Source of the DNA: Artocarpus heterophyllus
Taxonomy: Eukaryota; Streptophyta; Magnoliopsida; Rosales; Moraceae
Length of the DNA stretch: 64,000 nucleotides
Direction of reading: 5' to 3'
Assembly (NCBI GenBank): GCA_025403435.1
Contig: JAJQZP010000480.1
Coordinates: 1-64,000, forward strand
Shown here: positions 38,451-49,183 of the stretch, piece after piece
Layout of the letters: every line of letters begins with the position of its first letter
Position numbering within the stretch: position 1 is the stretch's first letter
Position numbers and translations under genes: made by a program
Notes under the pieces: model-generated
What the model was told of the DNA's origin: nothing
Databases searched by the model: none
Seen by the model: only the letters and a program-made list of their open reading frames with translations

Positions 38451-39128
38451 CTAAAAACTGGGGAAATTTTTGAACCTTGGCAGTTGAAAACGGCGGTAGA
38501 GGAAGGCCCATTGTCTGAGCTTGGGTGGTTCTTTTGCCGGCATCCATGGCGCTCCAATTTCATCTTCATCGGGAGCTTCGGCTTCATCTTCGTCGAGAGC
38601 CCAAGCTTCATCATCGTCGGGAACTGGCTTTAGAAAGGCGCCGTGAGCGACGGTGGATCCAAGCCTAAGCATGTCGAAAAGCTTCACTTTTTGAAAGCCA
38701 ACGAGGGCAGTCGTGGTGTAGTCATCTGTGTCGAAAGCACTATTGTTTTCTTGGTCTGTTTCCTTTGTGGATTATCTTCAAATTTGAATAATAATTACAT
38801 CAATTTCAAAGCTTTTCTCCTGGACGGCGCAGTACAGCTCATACCTTGAATCTAGTATTCAAATTTTCAACCAATTGGAAATTCCAAATCAAGCAAGGAC
38901 TTCTTGAATCGCATGCCCAAGAAAAAAAAAGAAAAAAAAAAAGGAGTTCAGATGATAAATCAAGAACCAGAGGATTTTCTATTTTTTGTAAACTTTTCCA
39001 CAAGAGAAAACAAACCATCTCTGTTGTTCACCTCTCTTTCTTGCGGAAAATGATTCCGAATGCGTTGTCGCCGTTAGCATCGCAGAGGGCAAGAGGGCTT
39101 TGCATCTGAGAGAGAAGGGGAAGAGCAT
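38451..39128 (-). CDS. Probable two-exon gene, small acidic protein of unknown function
   Basis: Exon 1 is 39128-39032 and exon 2 is 38725-38451; the 306-bp intron has GT and AG borders. The join keeps phase (97 + 275 nt = 124 codons), giving 123 aa. The N-terminus MLFPFSLRCKALLPSAMLT is basic and hydrophobic and could be an organelle presequence. The middle contains LFDMLRLGSTVAHGAFLKPV, then an acidic tract (DDDEAWALDEDEAEAPDEDE), then PPKLRQWAFLYRRF. I do not recognise the family. Support comes from codon-like GC-rich sequence, splice signals and an open phase across both exons. It is divergent from the DNL-type gene; the two ATGs are 353 bp apart. Alternatively, it is a gene fragment. Confidence 0.5.
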
Positions 39129-39481
39129 TCGATATTTTTTTTAATTTTCTTTTTTATATTGTTTTTCTCTTATTTAAGATGAAAAACCCTCGATGACAAG
39201 GGTGATAATTTTCTTTTTAGACATTCGACGTGATTCGGGCTAGTAAATCCGTCAGGTGGCAGGCTGGTTTTGACGAAAATTTGAAATTATAACTTTTGAT
39301 AAAAAAAAAAAGGGGGGTTTATTTTTGTCAAAATGAAAAAAAGTAGCCAAAATAAGGAACCGCAAGTGTAAATTATTCGGAAAAAAAAAAAAGAAAAAGA
39401 AAAAGAAAAAGGAAATAAGGTCGGCGGTATAAGCTCAAAACGTGCTTTCCAAAAGGTCGTTTGGCTAAATTTCTGTTGTCT

Positions 39482-41136
39482 ATGGCGGCAACAACCACCG
39501 CTTCCCGTTTGTCTCCTGCGCTGCTTTACTCTCCCTCGTCTTCCTCAGCAGACCTTCGCTGGAGGAGGAGACCCATTAATTCTCTTCTCTGCTTCAACTC
39601 CTTCAAACCCTTTTCTGCTTCCAACCCACTTCTCACCATCACTCTCACTCTCACTCTCTCCAGGTATTATTTCACAAAACCCCTCTCTTGTTCTCATGGG
39701 TTTTTCCCCTTTTCTGTTTTCCCTGTTCCTTTCCATTTTTTTTCTCAAAATTGTTTCTTTTAGGCCAATCCTTTCTCATACCAAAAAGAAGCGTGGATAC
39801 ATGGTGTTGGTGATTTCTGGGTTGGTAAATGGAAACTCTGAAACAAACCCAGAATCCGAACCTAGTGATTCGAACTCGGTATGTAATAATCCTAATCTGA
39901 TTCTTATTGTTGCTGTATTATGAAGTCCTAGCTCAATAATTTATCTTTTTATTTGTGTTTTTCAAGCATTTTTATTTTGTTGTTTCTGGCTCTTTTTTAG
40001 GAAGCAACTGTCGACTTAAAACTTCCGAGAAGAAGTTTGCTTGTGCAATTTACTTGCGATTTGTGTGGTGAAAGAACACAGAGGCTTGTAAATCGACTAG
40101 CCTATGAACGAGGACTTATATATGTACAGGTATCTATTTTCTTTCAAGTTATTTACTATGATGTAACTGAAGTTGATCTGTTTTGTATTTTGGCGACTCT
40201 GTTATTATTGTTGGTTGGCATATTTCTTGTAAATGTCCCTAATATGTTTCAGAAAAATGACTACAAACAATACTATTGTAAAGAAATTATTTTCAAAAGA
40301 TAATGTGGTCCAAAGGATTGTTGCTCATTTTGCAACACGGCACATGTAGATTGATTTGTTTGAGCCCGATGCTTTTTTTTTTTTTTTTTTTTTTTGGTGT
40401 TTATGGGGTTCTAGTTATAGTTTTTTAATATACTTACGAGATGGTAATATTTTCTGGTGAGTCAACACTTATAAAGCAGCAATGCCTGGCTTATGAGTGA
40501 GGCTGTTATACAACACTGGTAGACAATAAGATGTTGTTGGGACAGTGCTTCTGTTGCCTATCATTCACAATTTTTGAATATGGAGGGGTATGAAACATAA
40601 TCCTACCGGTAGGTCACAGTTTTTAACCTTCCGATTTTTATCAACTTCTGTAAAATTGTCCTCCTCTGTTTTAATCTGACATGACTCTAATATAATTTGA
40701 CCATTTAGAGTTGTGTCCTACCAGTTCTACCACAAAATTCTACCTTGAAGAAAGTAACAATCTCTACAAAAGACAATTGGCAATCATGTCTCCATGAAAA
40801 TTTTTTATCAACCGATTGAATGGATAGATTATGAGTCATTTAAATTTTGAACTAGATTCAAGCGGTAATCTTAAGCTTCAGACTTCTTATCTTGGCACCC
40901 TAAATTCTTATGGTATTAAGAGAGCTTTTGGAGTTGAGATAATATCAAATTGAATCGATTTGCATTCTTTTATAGCGGATGATATGACATGTTATACATT
41001 TATCTTACCCACTGTCTATGAACGTCAGTGTGCAGGGTGTCTTCAGCATCACAAGTTAGTTGATAATCTCGGCCTTGTGGTTGAGTATGACCTTCGGGAG
41101 GAAATAAATGCTGATGGAAACGAAGATGATGTTTGA
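39482..41136 (+). CDS. DNL-type (Zim17/HEP) zinc-finger protein, organellar
   Basis: Four exons: 39482-39663, 39764-39878, 40001-40129, 41029-41136 (534 nt, 177 aa), all introns GT-AG. Residues 1-~60 are Ser/Arg/Leu-rich with no acidic residues before about 27, as in a plastid or mitochondrial transit peptide. The zinc finger is FTCDLCGERT (Cys118, Cys121) and QCAGC (Cys143, Cys146), followed by HHKLVDNLGL, the Asp-Asn-Leu hallmark of the family. DNL proteins are Hsp70-escort chaperones that keep organellar Hsp70 soluble. The upstream in-frame TTG at 39461 is not used; the ATG at 39482 is the first good start. Exon 4 begins exactly at the second CxxC; a competing acceptor nine bases further in would delete its first Cys. 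Confidence 0.92.
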
Positions 41137-41385
41137 CCCTGTAATGTCGAATTCATAAAGTTGTTCCCTTTTGTCCCCCTTTTGGTTGAGTTAGATGGTA
41201 TTTGTGATTCAAGATTCATCTCCACAATATATTAAGCATGAAAGAATTGAAGAGAATACAAAATGTATCAAAAAAAAAAAATCACATCGATAGTTATATC
41301 AACGAATCTGTATTTTTCATATTGTGCATATATGAAATAATTGTCTCTTTGTAGGGTAACAACAAACCACGACTTTATAAGGTTT

Positions 41386-42337
41386 CTAGGCTCTGTAGCC
41401 CATTGCAGTTGCTAGAACCAGAATGGCTACTCCAGTTCTTATCCACATCCCGGACCATCCTCCTTGAAGACGCAGCGTATTTCCTCCGTTCTGAGCCAAA
41501 AAGGAAGAAGGGCCATTTAAATCATATGAGATTTCTTAATTCATGTTAATACATAGGGCTATTTGTATTATTTTGTTGATAAGAAATAGTATGATTAGCA
41601 GCAATTCACTGTGTATAGCAGAAACATAAAGAATAGGTGAAAATAATTACCAAAGTTGGTGATGGTGCGGGGGCTAAATCGACAGTGGATGTGGACTCTT
41701 CCACTGTAGGAGGCGCTGGAGGGCTCTTGTGAATAACGGTTGGTGCTGGTGCTGGTGCAAGCGCATGATGGTGCCTCTTGTGCTTGTGTCTATGTCTATT
41801 CTTGTGTCTGTGGGGCGCAGCAGGTGTAGGTGATGGCCCAAGAACTGGTTCTGGAGCTGGTGGCTTGGTCTCTGGTGCGGGAACTGGTGCTGGTGGTGTC
41901 TTTAAGGGAACTGGTGCAGGTGCTGGAACTTCCTTAGCAGGTGCTGGAGCCGGTGTCTTCTTTGCAGGAGCTGGTACTGGGGCTATATGTGGTGCGGGCA
42001 AAGGAGGTGGTAGGGGCGGTGGTGAAGCAGCTGGTGGTGGAGAAAGTGGTGCCGCTACTGGTTGCAATGTTACAGATGGTGGCTGCGACGGAGTGGAGAC
42101 TGGTGAGCTCTTGGGTGGCTGTGGCGGGCTCACAGTTGGTGCAACTTTAGGGGACGGTGATGATTTTGGCGTGGCTGCACTTACCGGTGGTTGTGTTGCC
42201 ACCACAGGTGAGGCTGTAGGTGACGACGGCGTTGTGGTTGGCAAAGTGGAGGGCGAAGCTACTGGGGATTGTGCATTGTTAAGGGATACTGAAAAGATGA
42301 GGCAAGATAAGAGCACAACCCAAAGCATTGAAGCCAT
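41386..42337 (-). CDS. Classical arabinogalactan protein with basic patch and GPI signal
   Basis: Two exons, 42337-41651 and 41490-41386 (792 nt, 263 aa). A signal peptide (MASMLWVVLLSCLIFSVSL, cleavage near residue 22) precedes a long Pro/Ala/Ser/Thr-rich domain with many AP, SP and PAP repeats, the substrate for hydroxylation and arabinogalactan addition. Residues 176-191 form a patch of His, Arg and Lys (HRHKNRHRHKHKRHHH), like the Lys-rich AGP17/18/19 class but dominated by His. The second exon supplies NGGNTLRLQGGWSG and a hydrophobic tail (AILVLATAM) typical of GPI attachment. The product should be at the plasma membrane or wall. The frame stays open upstream of 42337, but only this ATG gives a signal peptide. 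Confidence 0.9.
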
Positions 42338-45300
42338 TTCCGTGGAGGTGAGAACTAGTGGCATGAAATGTGTATTTAAATATGAATGTTGGGAATTGAT
42401 GACTGAGGGAGAATGATTTGGTGGAAACATTGGAAGACGAGATGTTGTCTTCATGAGATTGCTACATCTCCTCTAATGATTTGGGCAAGCAAAGTTGAAG
42501 GTTGTTATGAAAACGATAGCCCATTTTTATTTATGGAATCCTGTTTTTAAAGGCTGAACCACGCGAGAGTCTTGGCGTAAAAATAAGGCTCAGTTGGTTG
42601 GAACATTTTCTACAGTAGAAGTTACCACTTGTTCCGGTTTCAGCAATCCACATTTTAATTCATCATAAAAACCATTCCCATTTTCGTAGCAGCTGCTACA
42701 AACTTGATGACGATTATTATTGTTACCTTTCACTAGTTTTTGGGTCAAATTCTATCCCCTTCTTTAAAGATTAAGGTAGAGAGTTCAAATCTTACTTATT
42801 ATGTGAATCATTTTCATTGGTTAAAGAAAACCTCTTTGTTCAACCATTCCTTTTCATGATGGCTTTGCATTAATATGTTCCTCTGTAACAAAATATAGTC
42901 CTAGAATAGATAAAAGAAAAATAGAACAAGCCCCATCACCTAACTTTTTGCACCACACCCATTTGATGCTAACATCAAGCCTGAACATCGGTGCGTGGTC
43001 CCCATCAATGTGGAGACGAGCTAGAAGCCAAGAAACAGCCTCTTTTTCTGGGATCCTTGACGCCCCATCTCGCACTCCTTTCTTTCTTTCTTTCTTTTTT
43101 GTTTCTTTTTAATTCTTGAAAGCCTATCTCACATGACAAATACAAAAGAAAAATATTCGGAGGCATCAATGTCAAGCATCACAATCAATAGAATATAGAT
43201 TCAATTCATGGGGGAACGAATATTATAGAGCACCGGTGGTGTTAAAAATCACACACTAATAAAAGGTGAGTCTCATTGTGTGTGATTTACCCTCTTAGTT
43301 GTGGTATTTAGCATCGGTGATGTCTCTATGCATTTTTCATGCATGGTCTTTATCTTGTTGGACCTATATTCTATTAGTATGTGATATTCAGCATCATCGA
43401 TGCCTTCTAGTATTGTTGAATACAAAATGAATAGACCATGTTTTCGAATGGGATTGCCTGAGCTGGTTAAGCTCTTCAATCATTGGTGTGAGCCTTAATT
43501 TTAATGTGTTATATATTTGATTGGTTGTGTGGAGAAAGGTATAATGATAAATACGCTGATGCTATCATGATGACAAGTGGGACAACCAGGCACCAAACTC
43601 CATTGACCACAAACCAATGCGAGATACAAATATATGAGCACTCATGTTCTTCCTTGAGCGAATTCCAATTCCACCTTTCCAGAGAGGATGAATATTTGGT
43701 CTACAAGTTGAATTATCTAACTATTTGGCCATTAGACTCCCAATGCTGAAGGACTCCACGGCATTTTCTGGGAAAGTTTATTGCCTTCAGAAAGACAATT
43801 TCTTGTGAAAAGGTGACTAAGAACTTTGAACACAAATAAATTAAAAAGTAGCCACGCTAGGCTGAGGTCTTTTTAAACTAGATAAACATTGTAAAAAATA
43901 TGAATACAACTCAAATGGATGTCGTTGATGTGGCTTTTATGTGCTATTGTTGCTTTTCAAGTTAATATGGCTTATGTTCTTGAAGTTTTAGGGGATTTAT
44001 TATTATTATCATTATTTTTGAATTCACATTTTTCTCTTGTTGTCGTTCTCAGATACTCTTGTTTGTGTTAATAAATTTGTGCAATGATGTCGTTTTTCAA
44101 TATCATTGTCCTTTTTTTTTCTTATTTTGGTTGCCATCTATCCCTTTTTGTGTTTGTTGTTGTTGTTGTTATTGGACTTAGACGAGAGATTTGAACTTTT
44201 TACCTTTAGGTGCAATCGAGTATAGTTTTACCATTGGACTTCGTCTGCAGCCACCCCTTTTTTTTATCGTTGACGTCCACGGATGTTACTTTTCTCGTTT
44301 AATTATCTTGTTTCACATTGACAGCTAATATTATCTTTGTTTCCAAATTAGTCAGTTTTTTATATTATTGTTGTTAAATAAATTTTTGCAATTACTGTTA
44401 GCTGGTGTTTTGTGTCAACTTGTTGTCCTATTTGTATGTGTTACTGTCCAATTGATGTCGGACTTCGGCTTTATTGTCGTTTCTATTGTCATTCTCCATT
44501 TGATCTGTGTTTCCACTTTCCACGTAATTTGGTTCTTTCAGTTAGACGATTTAGTCCTTGACAAAATGTAACAATGAGCTCCTTAACAGTTGGGGTTAAT
44601 TGCTTCGATATTGGAAATTCGGCAAAAAGAAAATCAGGGAACAAAATCCAAGAGATTACCAACAGCAGCTAAGTAATATAGTTAGATCTTCAAAATGATC
44701 ATCCGATTACAAACCTTTAAGAAATCATTCACACTTGGTGATTGAATAGTCTAAGGATTCACTTGGCCGTGGAAAACAAGGCTAACAAAAGTACGAGTAA
44801 AACAATTCAAAACTCATTAATGGTAATCTCGTACAAGAGAACATTTCACATAAATCATTAAGAAGAAAAATTAGCAAAAGATCTTTGCTAATTTAGCAAA
44901 AGCTTGACAAATGGTTCCTTTTCCCTTCAATTTGCATAATTCGTTCACCCTGTAGCAAAAGAAAGATCTTTGCTTTCGTACAACCAAAAGCTTATGGAAA
45001 ATTTAGCACTATCTAACACAAAAAGAAATTATCTACAACTAATTGAAGTTTTCGAGAGCATTGACTTACATCCTGCGGTTAAATGGATTGGATGTGATGG
45101 AGATCAGCTTCTGGACTTCCGTGGATATTGCGATGATGCCCCTCCTCTTTCATCCGGGCTTGGGACCGGCTGTGTAGAAAAATTTTCATCCTAGAACATG
45201 ACACAGGCAGAGTTGACATCGAGGCTGCTGAGCAGCCTCATTTTAAAGTTCTCATAATTCAATTAATTTTGTGGTTAAAATCATAGCACCGTAATATGAT

Positions 45301-45470
45301 TCTAATCTCAGGAGTTCAAATTTTTCTCTTAATTGACGATAATAATGCTGTGTAATTTTCTCATATTAATCATGTGATATAACTTTCTCATAATAATGCG
45401 CAGAAGCTGCAAAAAAATTCATGATTTCATCAGGAAATTTTGCAGCTTCTGCATTGTGTGCTTACTCAAA
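42338..45470. other. Intergenic, no gene recognised
   Basis: 3.1 kb without a supportable gene. Part (43990-44500) has several TTGTCGTT/ATGTCGTTT motifs like those dense at 48.6-49.2 kb. From about 44755 it belongs to the left copy of a segmental duplication. Within this, 45140-45245 (ccgggcttgggaccggctg, then a gacacaggcagagttgaca block) is matched at 54970-55065. Confidence 0.5.
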
Positions 45471-46022
45471 TCACTTAACCGATGATAAGATTGAGGCTAG
45501 CATGCACAAAGCAAAAGCTAGCCAACCAATCCACTTGAAATGACTTGGGAGAATAGTATTTGTCATCAGAAAGAACCCCATCACGGCAAATACAGATGCA
45601 ACTTTGTCAAGAGTACTTGCAGCTCTAGGGTAGGCGTCACGTAATAAAATTGCGATGGACAAAGCCGAGAAGGCGATGACCATGGCAGGAACAGAATAAG
45701 ATGATAAACCATCTGATGATGAGGAGAGAGCTAAGGGCAGGATTGTTTGTAGAGTAAGAGTAAGAATTGTTTTTCCATGTCTCATTGGTGTGTTGGGTTG
45801 GTATCTTTGGCTTTCAGGTAAATTATGATCACTCAAAACATGGACTGGTAATAAGGTATCTGATGATATTGGTCTCCGTTGTAATAAACTCATGACATTG
45901 ACTGACTCTAACATAGACCTTATATTCTGAATCAACGAGCGAAATGCTGATTTGAGTGCAGTATAATAATACTTGAAAAGTGAGCCATTTAAGGAGTCTG
46001 GAGGTGGTTCTGTGGAAGACAT
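45471..46022 (-). CDS. Small multi-pass membrane protein A (uncharacterised)
   Basis: A single-exon 183-aa frame from the ATG at 46022. The first ~80 residues are hydrophilic (MSSTEPPPDSLNGSL...). The rest has four hydrophobic segments (TILTLTLQTILPLAL, VPAMVIAFSALSIAILL, VASVFAVMGFFLMTN, WIGWLAFALCMLASIL) with the loop RDAYPRAASTLDK between the second and third. I do not recognise a named family. The helix-loop-helix pattern resembles that of the divergently placed membrane protein B, so the two may be old paralogues. A damaged copy lies at 55364-55937. The intact frame, and the presence of the duplicate only in damaged form, suggest this is the functional copy. Confidence 0.75.
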   Translation of the reverse strand: MSSTEPPPDSLNGSLFKYYYTALKSAFRSLIQNIRSMLESVNVMSLLQRRPISSDTLLPVHVLSDHNLPESQRYQPNTPMRHGKTILTLTLQTILPLALSSSSDGLSSYSVPAMVIAFSALSIAILLRDAYPRAASTLDKVASVFAVMGFFLMTNTILPSHFKWIGWLAFALCMLASILSSVK

Positions 46023-47801
46023 GGAAAAACAACTCTTATGTTGCCTCTTAGCTCTCTAGTTCATAGATCCATTTTCAATCTCTTATATATTGAGGCCAAG
46101 AGCTTGTCAGATTTCACACTAGGAAGTGGTTCGTTTTTCTTTTCTTTTACTTTTCTTTTTCTCTTGGAATTTCTTCGTAAGCTCCAAGCAAGTTCAAAGC
46201 AACCCTGCGTAGCACTTTAGCAAAATTCCCCACATGAAAGTGTGCTTAGCTTGGTGTCATGCGGGGTTAATGATTTTGCATTATGTGGTACTACTTTAGT
46301 ATTAGTTGTTCAATCAGATAAAAGGGAAACTCGGACATTTCCTCGTGAGTAATTATTTGACAACGTTGGAGCTGGCTGAATGCAAGTCAAAAGAGACCAA
46401 GGGAAATAATCACAAGCAATGTCCAAAAAGTCTTTATAACTTCTTCTTTAATTAGAATATTGTAGCATAGCTTGCTTCGCGAACAGGAGGATTAGGAAGA
46501 TTGGATTAGGTTAAATCTTAATATTTTGTTTGCTGAGAAAATTTAAAGGATTGGATTAAAAACACTTTTATCCAATCTATGACTGAATCCCTTTGGAAGG
46601 GGATGAGGCAATTCCTTCTTAAAAATATGGGCTTAAACACTAACATTTATATATTGTTAAAAATTTCAAGGAGTTTTTTGTAAGAACTTATAAAAATTTG
46701 GGGACAGATTATCATTTTTTAAAAATTTAGAGATCAAAATGTAATTTCTATATAATGTAAATATTTTGAATAATTATATTTTTGCCTTTCAAATTTTAAA
46801 AAAATTACAATTTGACCTTAATTTTTAAAAATTTTGCAAAACAGCCCACATCATAATAACACGACACTAAATATAAGATTGAATTAGATAAAATTTAATC
46901 ATATCCTTTTTTTATATATTCCAATCCTATTTTTTAAGACTCTTCTATCCAATATTGTCCCATCATATGCGTCAAACGGGCCTTTTATGTCTTTTATGAT
47001 AGACCAAATATGTACCTCAAACTTCTTTCTTAGCGGAGACTCCAACTTTAGGCTCTGAATGTAATGGTTTTACATTTATAGTCATAAAAGATGGACTTGG
47101 TTCCCCTAAAAAAAAGGTAAAAAAGAAGATGAACTTGGTTTCTTGGTGTCTAACCTACATTGTATCATCTTTTGCAGTCAAAAAGCTCAAATATTGAACC
47201 TCCTTTGGCTTTCTTTTGATTTTAAATGTTTCTTTGTTCAATCAACCTTTATTTTTTTTTTCTTTTGACAATTCGGTCCCTAATTCTTTCTTATTTCATG
47301 GCCTACACAACTGGAAAACAGTCTCTCTTTAAATCTCATAATTAAAGTTCCATTATGATAAAAAAAAAAAAAGAAAAAAAAAGCAATCAAACAATTCAAG
47401 CTGAAATTCCAAGAAAATTTTGATGAACACTTCCTTTCCTCAGACCTTCTTGAATTTACACTAAATTTTTCTCCATGGTGGGGTCCAAAATCTCAAGCCA
47501 TATATATTGTAGACCTCACAACTTAGAAAATCACAGTTTTCCAAGAACTTGCCGGGAATCACAAGAACCAACCATGATTTCTTTTTGGTCATGAACATGA
47601 AAGTTCTTTATAATTCACATGCCACTAAGTTTCCCGGAAATTAAAGTTGCTACTTTATAGTGACACAACTTTATGAATTGAAGTATAAATACGTACGGAC
47701 TGTCTAAAACTTGTTACTTAAGTTCTTCTCCATGACTAAACAGAATCACAGCTTCTCATGTCCAACTTCCATTCTTATTTCCAAAACAGAAAACCAATAA
47801 T
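46023..47801. promoter_or_regulatory. Shared upstream region of divergent genes A and B
   Basis: 1.78 kb between the two start codons. Several blocks are conserved in the second copy, including cagtcaaaaagctcaaatattgaacc, ctccatggtggggtccaaaa and acttaagttcttctcc near gene B. Between 46460 and 46975 lies an AT-rich insertion with inverted ggattggat/atccaatc-type ends. Confidence 0.55.
46460..46975. mobile_element. Probable transposon insertion unique to copy 1
   Basis: The stretch is absent at the equivalent place in copy 2 (around 56345). Its margins contain inverted motifs (ggattggattaaaa on the left, ttccaatcctatttttt on the right), and it ends near cgtcaaacgggcc. The interior is AT-rich and non-coding. 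A non-autonomous DNA element is the simplest reading. Confidence 0.5.
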
Positions 47802-48191
47802 ATGGTGTCAGAAACTTTTGCGGAAAATTACTCACAAGCTATCACTTCAAAGTTATCAAGTTCAGTAGTCCAAACTACAATATTGGAGTTCATCCTATCT
47901 GCTTCTTTCTCAACGGCCACTGTTCTCTCCTTGCTTCCATATGATCATGAAGACGGAAATTACCAAGTTACCATTGATCTCTTTAGAAGTCACCCATCAG
48001 CATTTCACGCCTTCGTGATATTTCTGATCTTCGCCTTCTCCGGTTCATATATCGGATTGTTGTTCCCTGAGCAACCGAAAATTTTGAGATTTTGTGGATG
48101 TTTTTCAGTGGTTTCCATGGCCTCATCTGTGGCAATAGTACTGATGTTGGCTATTGTGAACAATTGTAGTTTCTTGAATATTCTTTCCTAA
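47802..48191 (+). CDS. Small multi-pass membrane protein B (uncharacterised)
   Basis: A single-exon 129-aa frame opening MVSETFAENYSQAITSKLS. Three hydrophobic segments: TTILEFILSASFSTATVLSLL, AFHAFVIFLIFAFSGSYIGLLF and VVSMASSVAIVLMLAIV, with a charged loop (YDHEDGNYQVTIDLFRSHPS) between the first two. The family is not recognised; the last two helices and the loop PEQPKILRFCGC recall the corresponding part of protein A. It is transcribed away from gene A. A frameshifted copy is at 57041-57310. Confidence 0.75.
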   Translation: MVSETFAENYSQAITSKLSSSVVQTTILEFILSASFSTATVLSLLPYDHEDGNYQVTIDLFRSHPSAFHAFVIFLIFAFSGSYIGLLFPEQPKILRFCGCFSVVSMASSVAIVLMLAIVNNCSFLNILS

Positions 48192-48578
48192 TGGAATTAG
48201 TCACATGATGTTATCATTGATCCTGATTGAAAATGAAACTGTTGTGAATCTATTGTAGAAACATGCACAAAAACTATATTACAAGTTGCTAAAAATAAAA
48301 CATTAGTAATGAGTCAATATGTCAATTATAATGACTTAAAACAGAATATGCTCACATTAACATAAAAGCGAGAGCCCAATATCAAAACTAATAACTTTAG
48401 CACTTGTGTGAGTTTTCCAAGTTTAGAGTTGTAAATTTGCAATTTAAGGATGTTATTAAAAGATTCAGACATGCTTGTGAAGATCTCTCAAGTTCAGCCG
48501 GTGCAAATTCAAGCTGTGTTATACTCTCTGCCTCAGTGGAGGCTCGTTAGAGTCAAACTCCTCAAGTTATAAGTTACT

Positions 48579-49183
48579 GTCGTTTTACTAATTGATGTCG
48601 TTTATAGGCTATTGCTGTTTGTTCCGATGTTGTCGTTTTATCTTTCTGCACTTGTCATTTTTTTGGACATTAGCGACTTAAACCCGTGGTGTTTTGAGGT
48701 TAGGTTACTAATAATGCCGAGGTCAATAATTAATCTTTATGTAATTTATGACTTCTAAATGTTATTGTCGTTTCGAGGATTGATGTTATTTGATGCTTTT
48801 TAAGGTGTCGTTTGTTGTTTCACAGGTTATTGTCGTTTTCTAATTTTCTTCTCATTAGATATCTTTTCCCTTCATTGCCGTCCCTTAATAAGAAATTCCT
48901 ATAAGTTGATGTCGTTTTTCATAGGTTGTTCTTTTTTTTTTTTTGATTTTGGCTAGAGTTTTGTTTCTGTTTCCTTCGTTGTTTTAATGTTATTTTGTTG
49001 ATGTATCCTTCTCGATTTTCAATTTAATGTCGTTTTCATCATATTGTCGTTTTTAATTATATTCTTATCATTGGTTTATCATTTTAATTTGCTTCGCGGT
49101 GTCATTTATTTTAGTGTTGTCTTGAGATATTTCCATTTTTGCATATCACGTTTAAGTGTCTGCTTCGTAGATTATTGTCGTTT
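48579..49183 (+). repeat. Cluster of ten TGTCGTTT motifs
   Basis: Exact TGTCGTTT at 48579, 48597, 48631, 48766, 48806, 48831, 48910, 49029, 49045 and 49176, always on the plus strand and often preceded by TTAT or TTGA. Further single copies at 44089, 44475, 54428 and 54447. Spacing is irregular (16-135 bp). The origin is unknown; it may be a degenerate minisatellite. Confidence 0.7.

Larger units (their letters stand above)
44755..48566. repeat. Segmental duplication, copy 1
   Basis: Matches 54503-57856 in the same orientation. It starts at ggattcacttggccgtgg (versus ggatccacctggccatgg), continues through both membrane-protein genes and their shared upstream region, and ends near gtggaggctcgttagagtcaa. 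Copy 1 carries an extra ~500 bp at 46460-46975 that copy 2 lacks. Confidence 0.85.

Noticed and set aside
41778..42416. Long plus-strand glycine/alanine-rich frame (212 codons)
   Set aside because: It is the antisense of the arabinogalactan-protein exon. The Pro codons read backwards as Gly; the minus strand has signal peptide, GPI tail and a spliced second exon.
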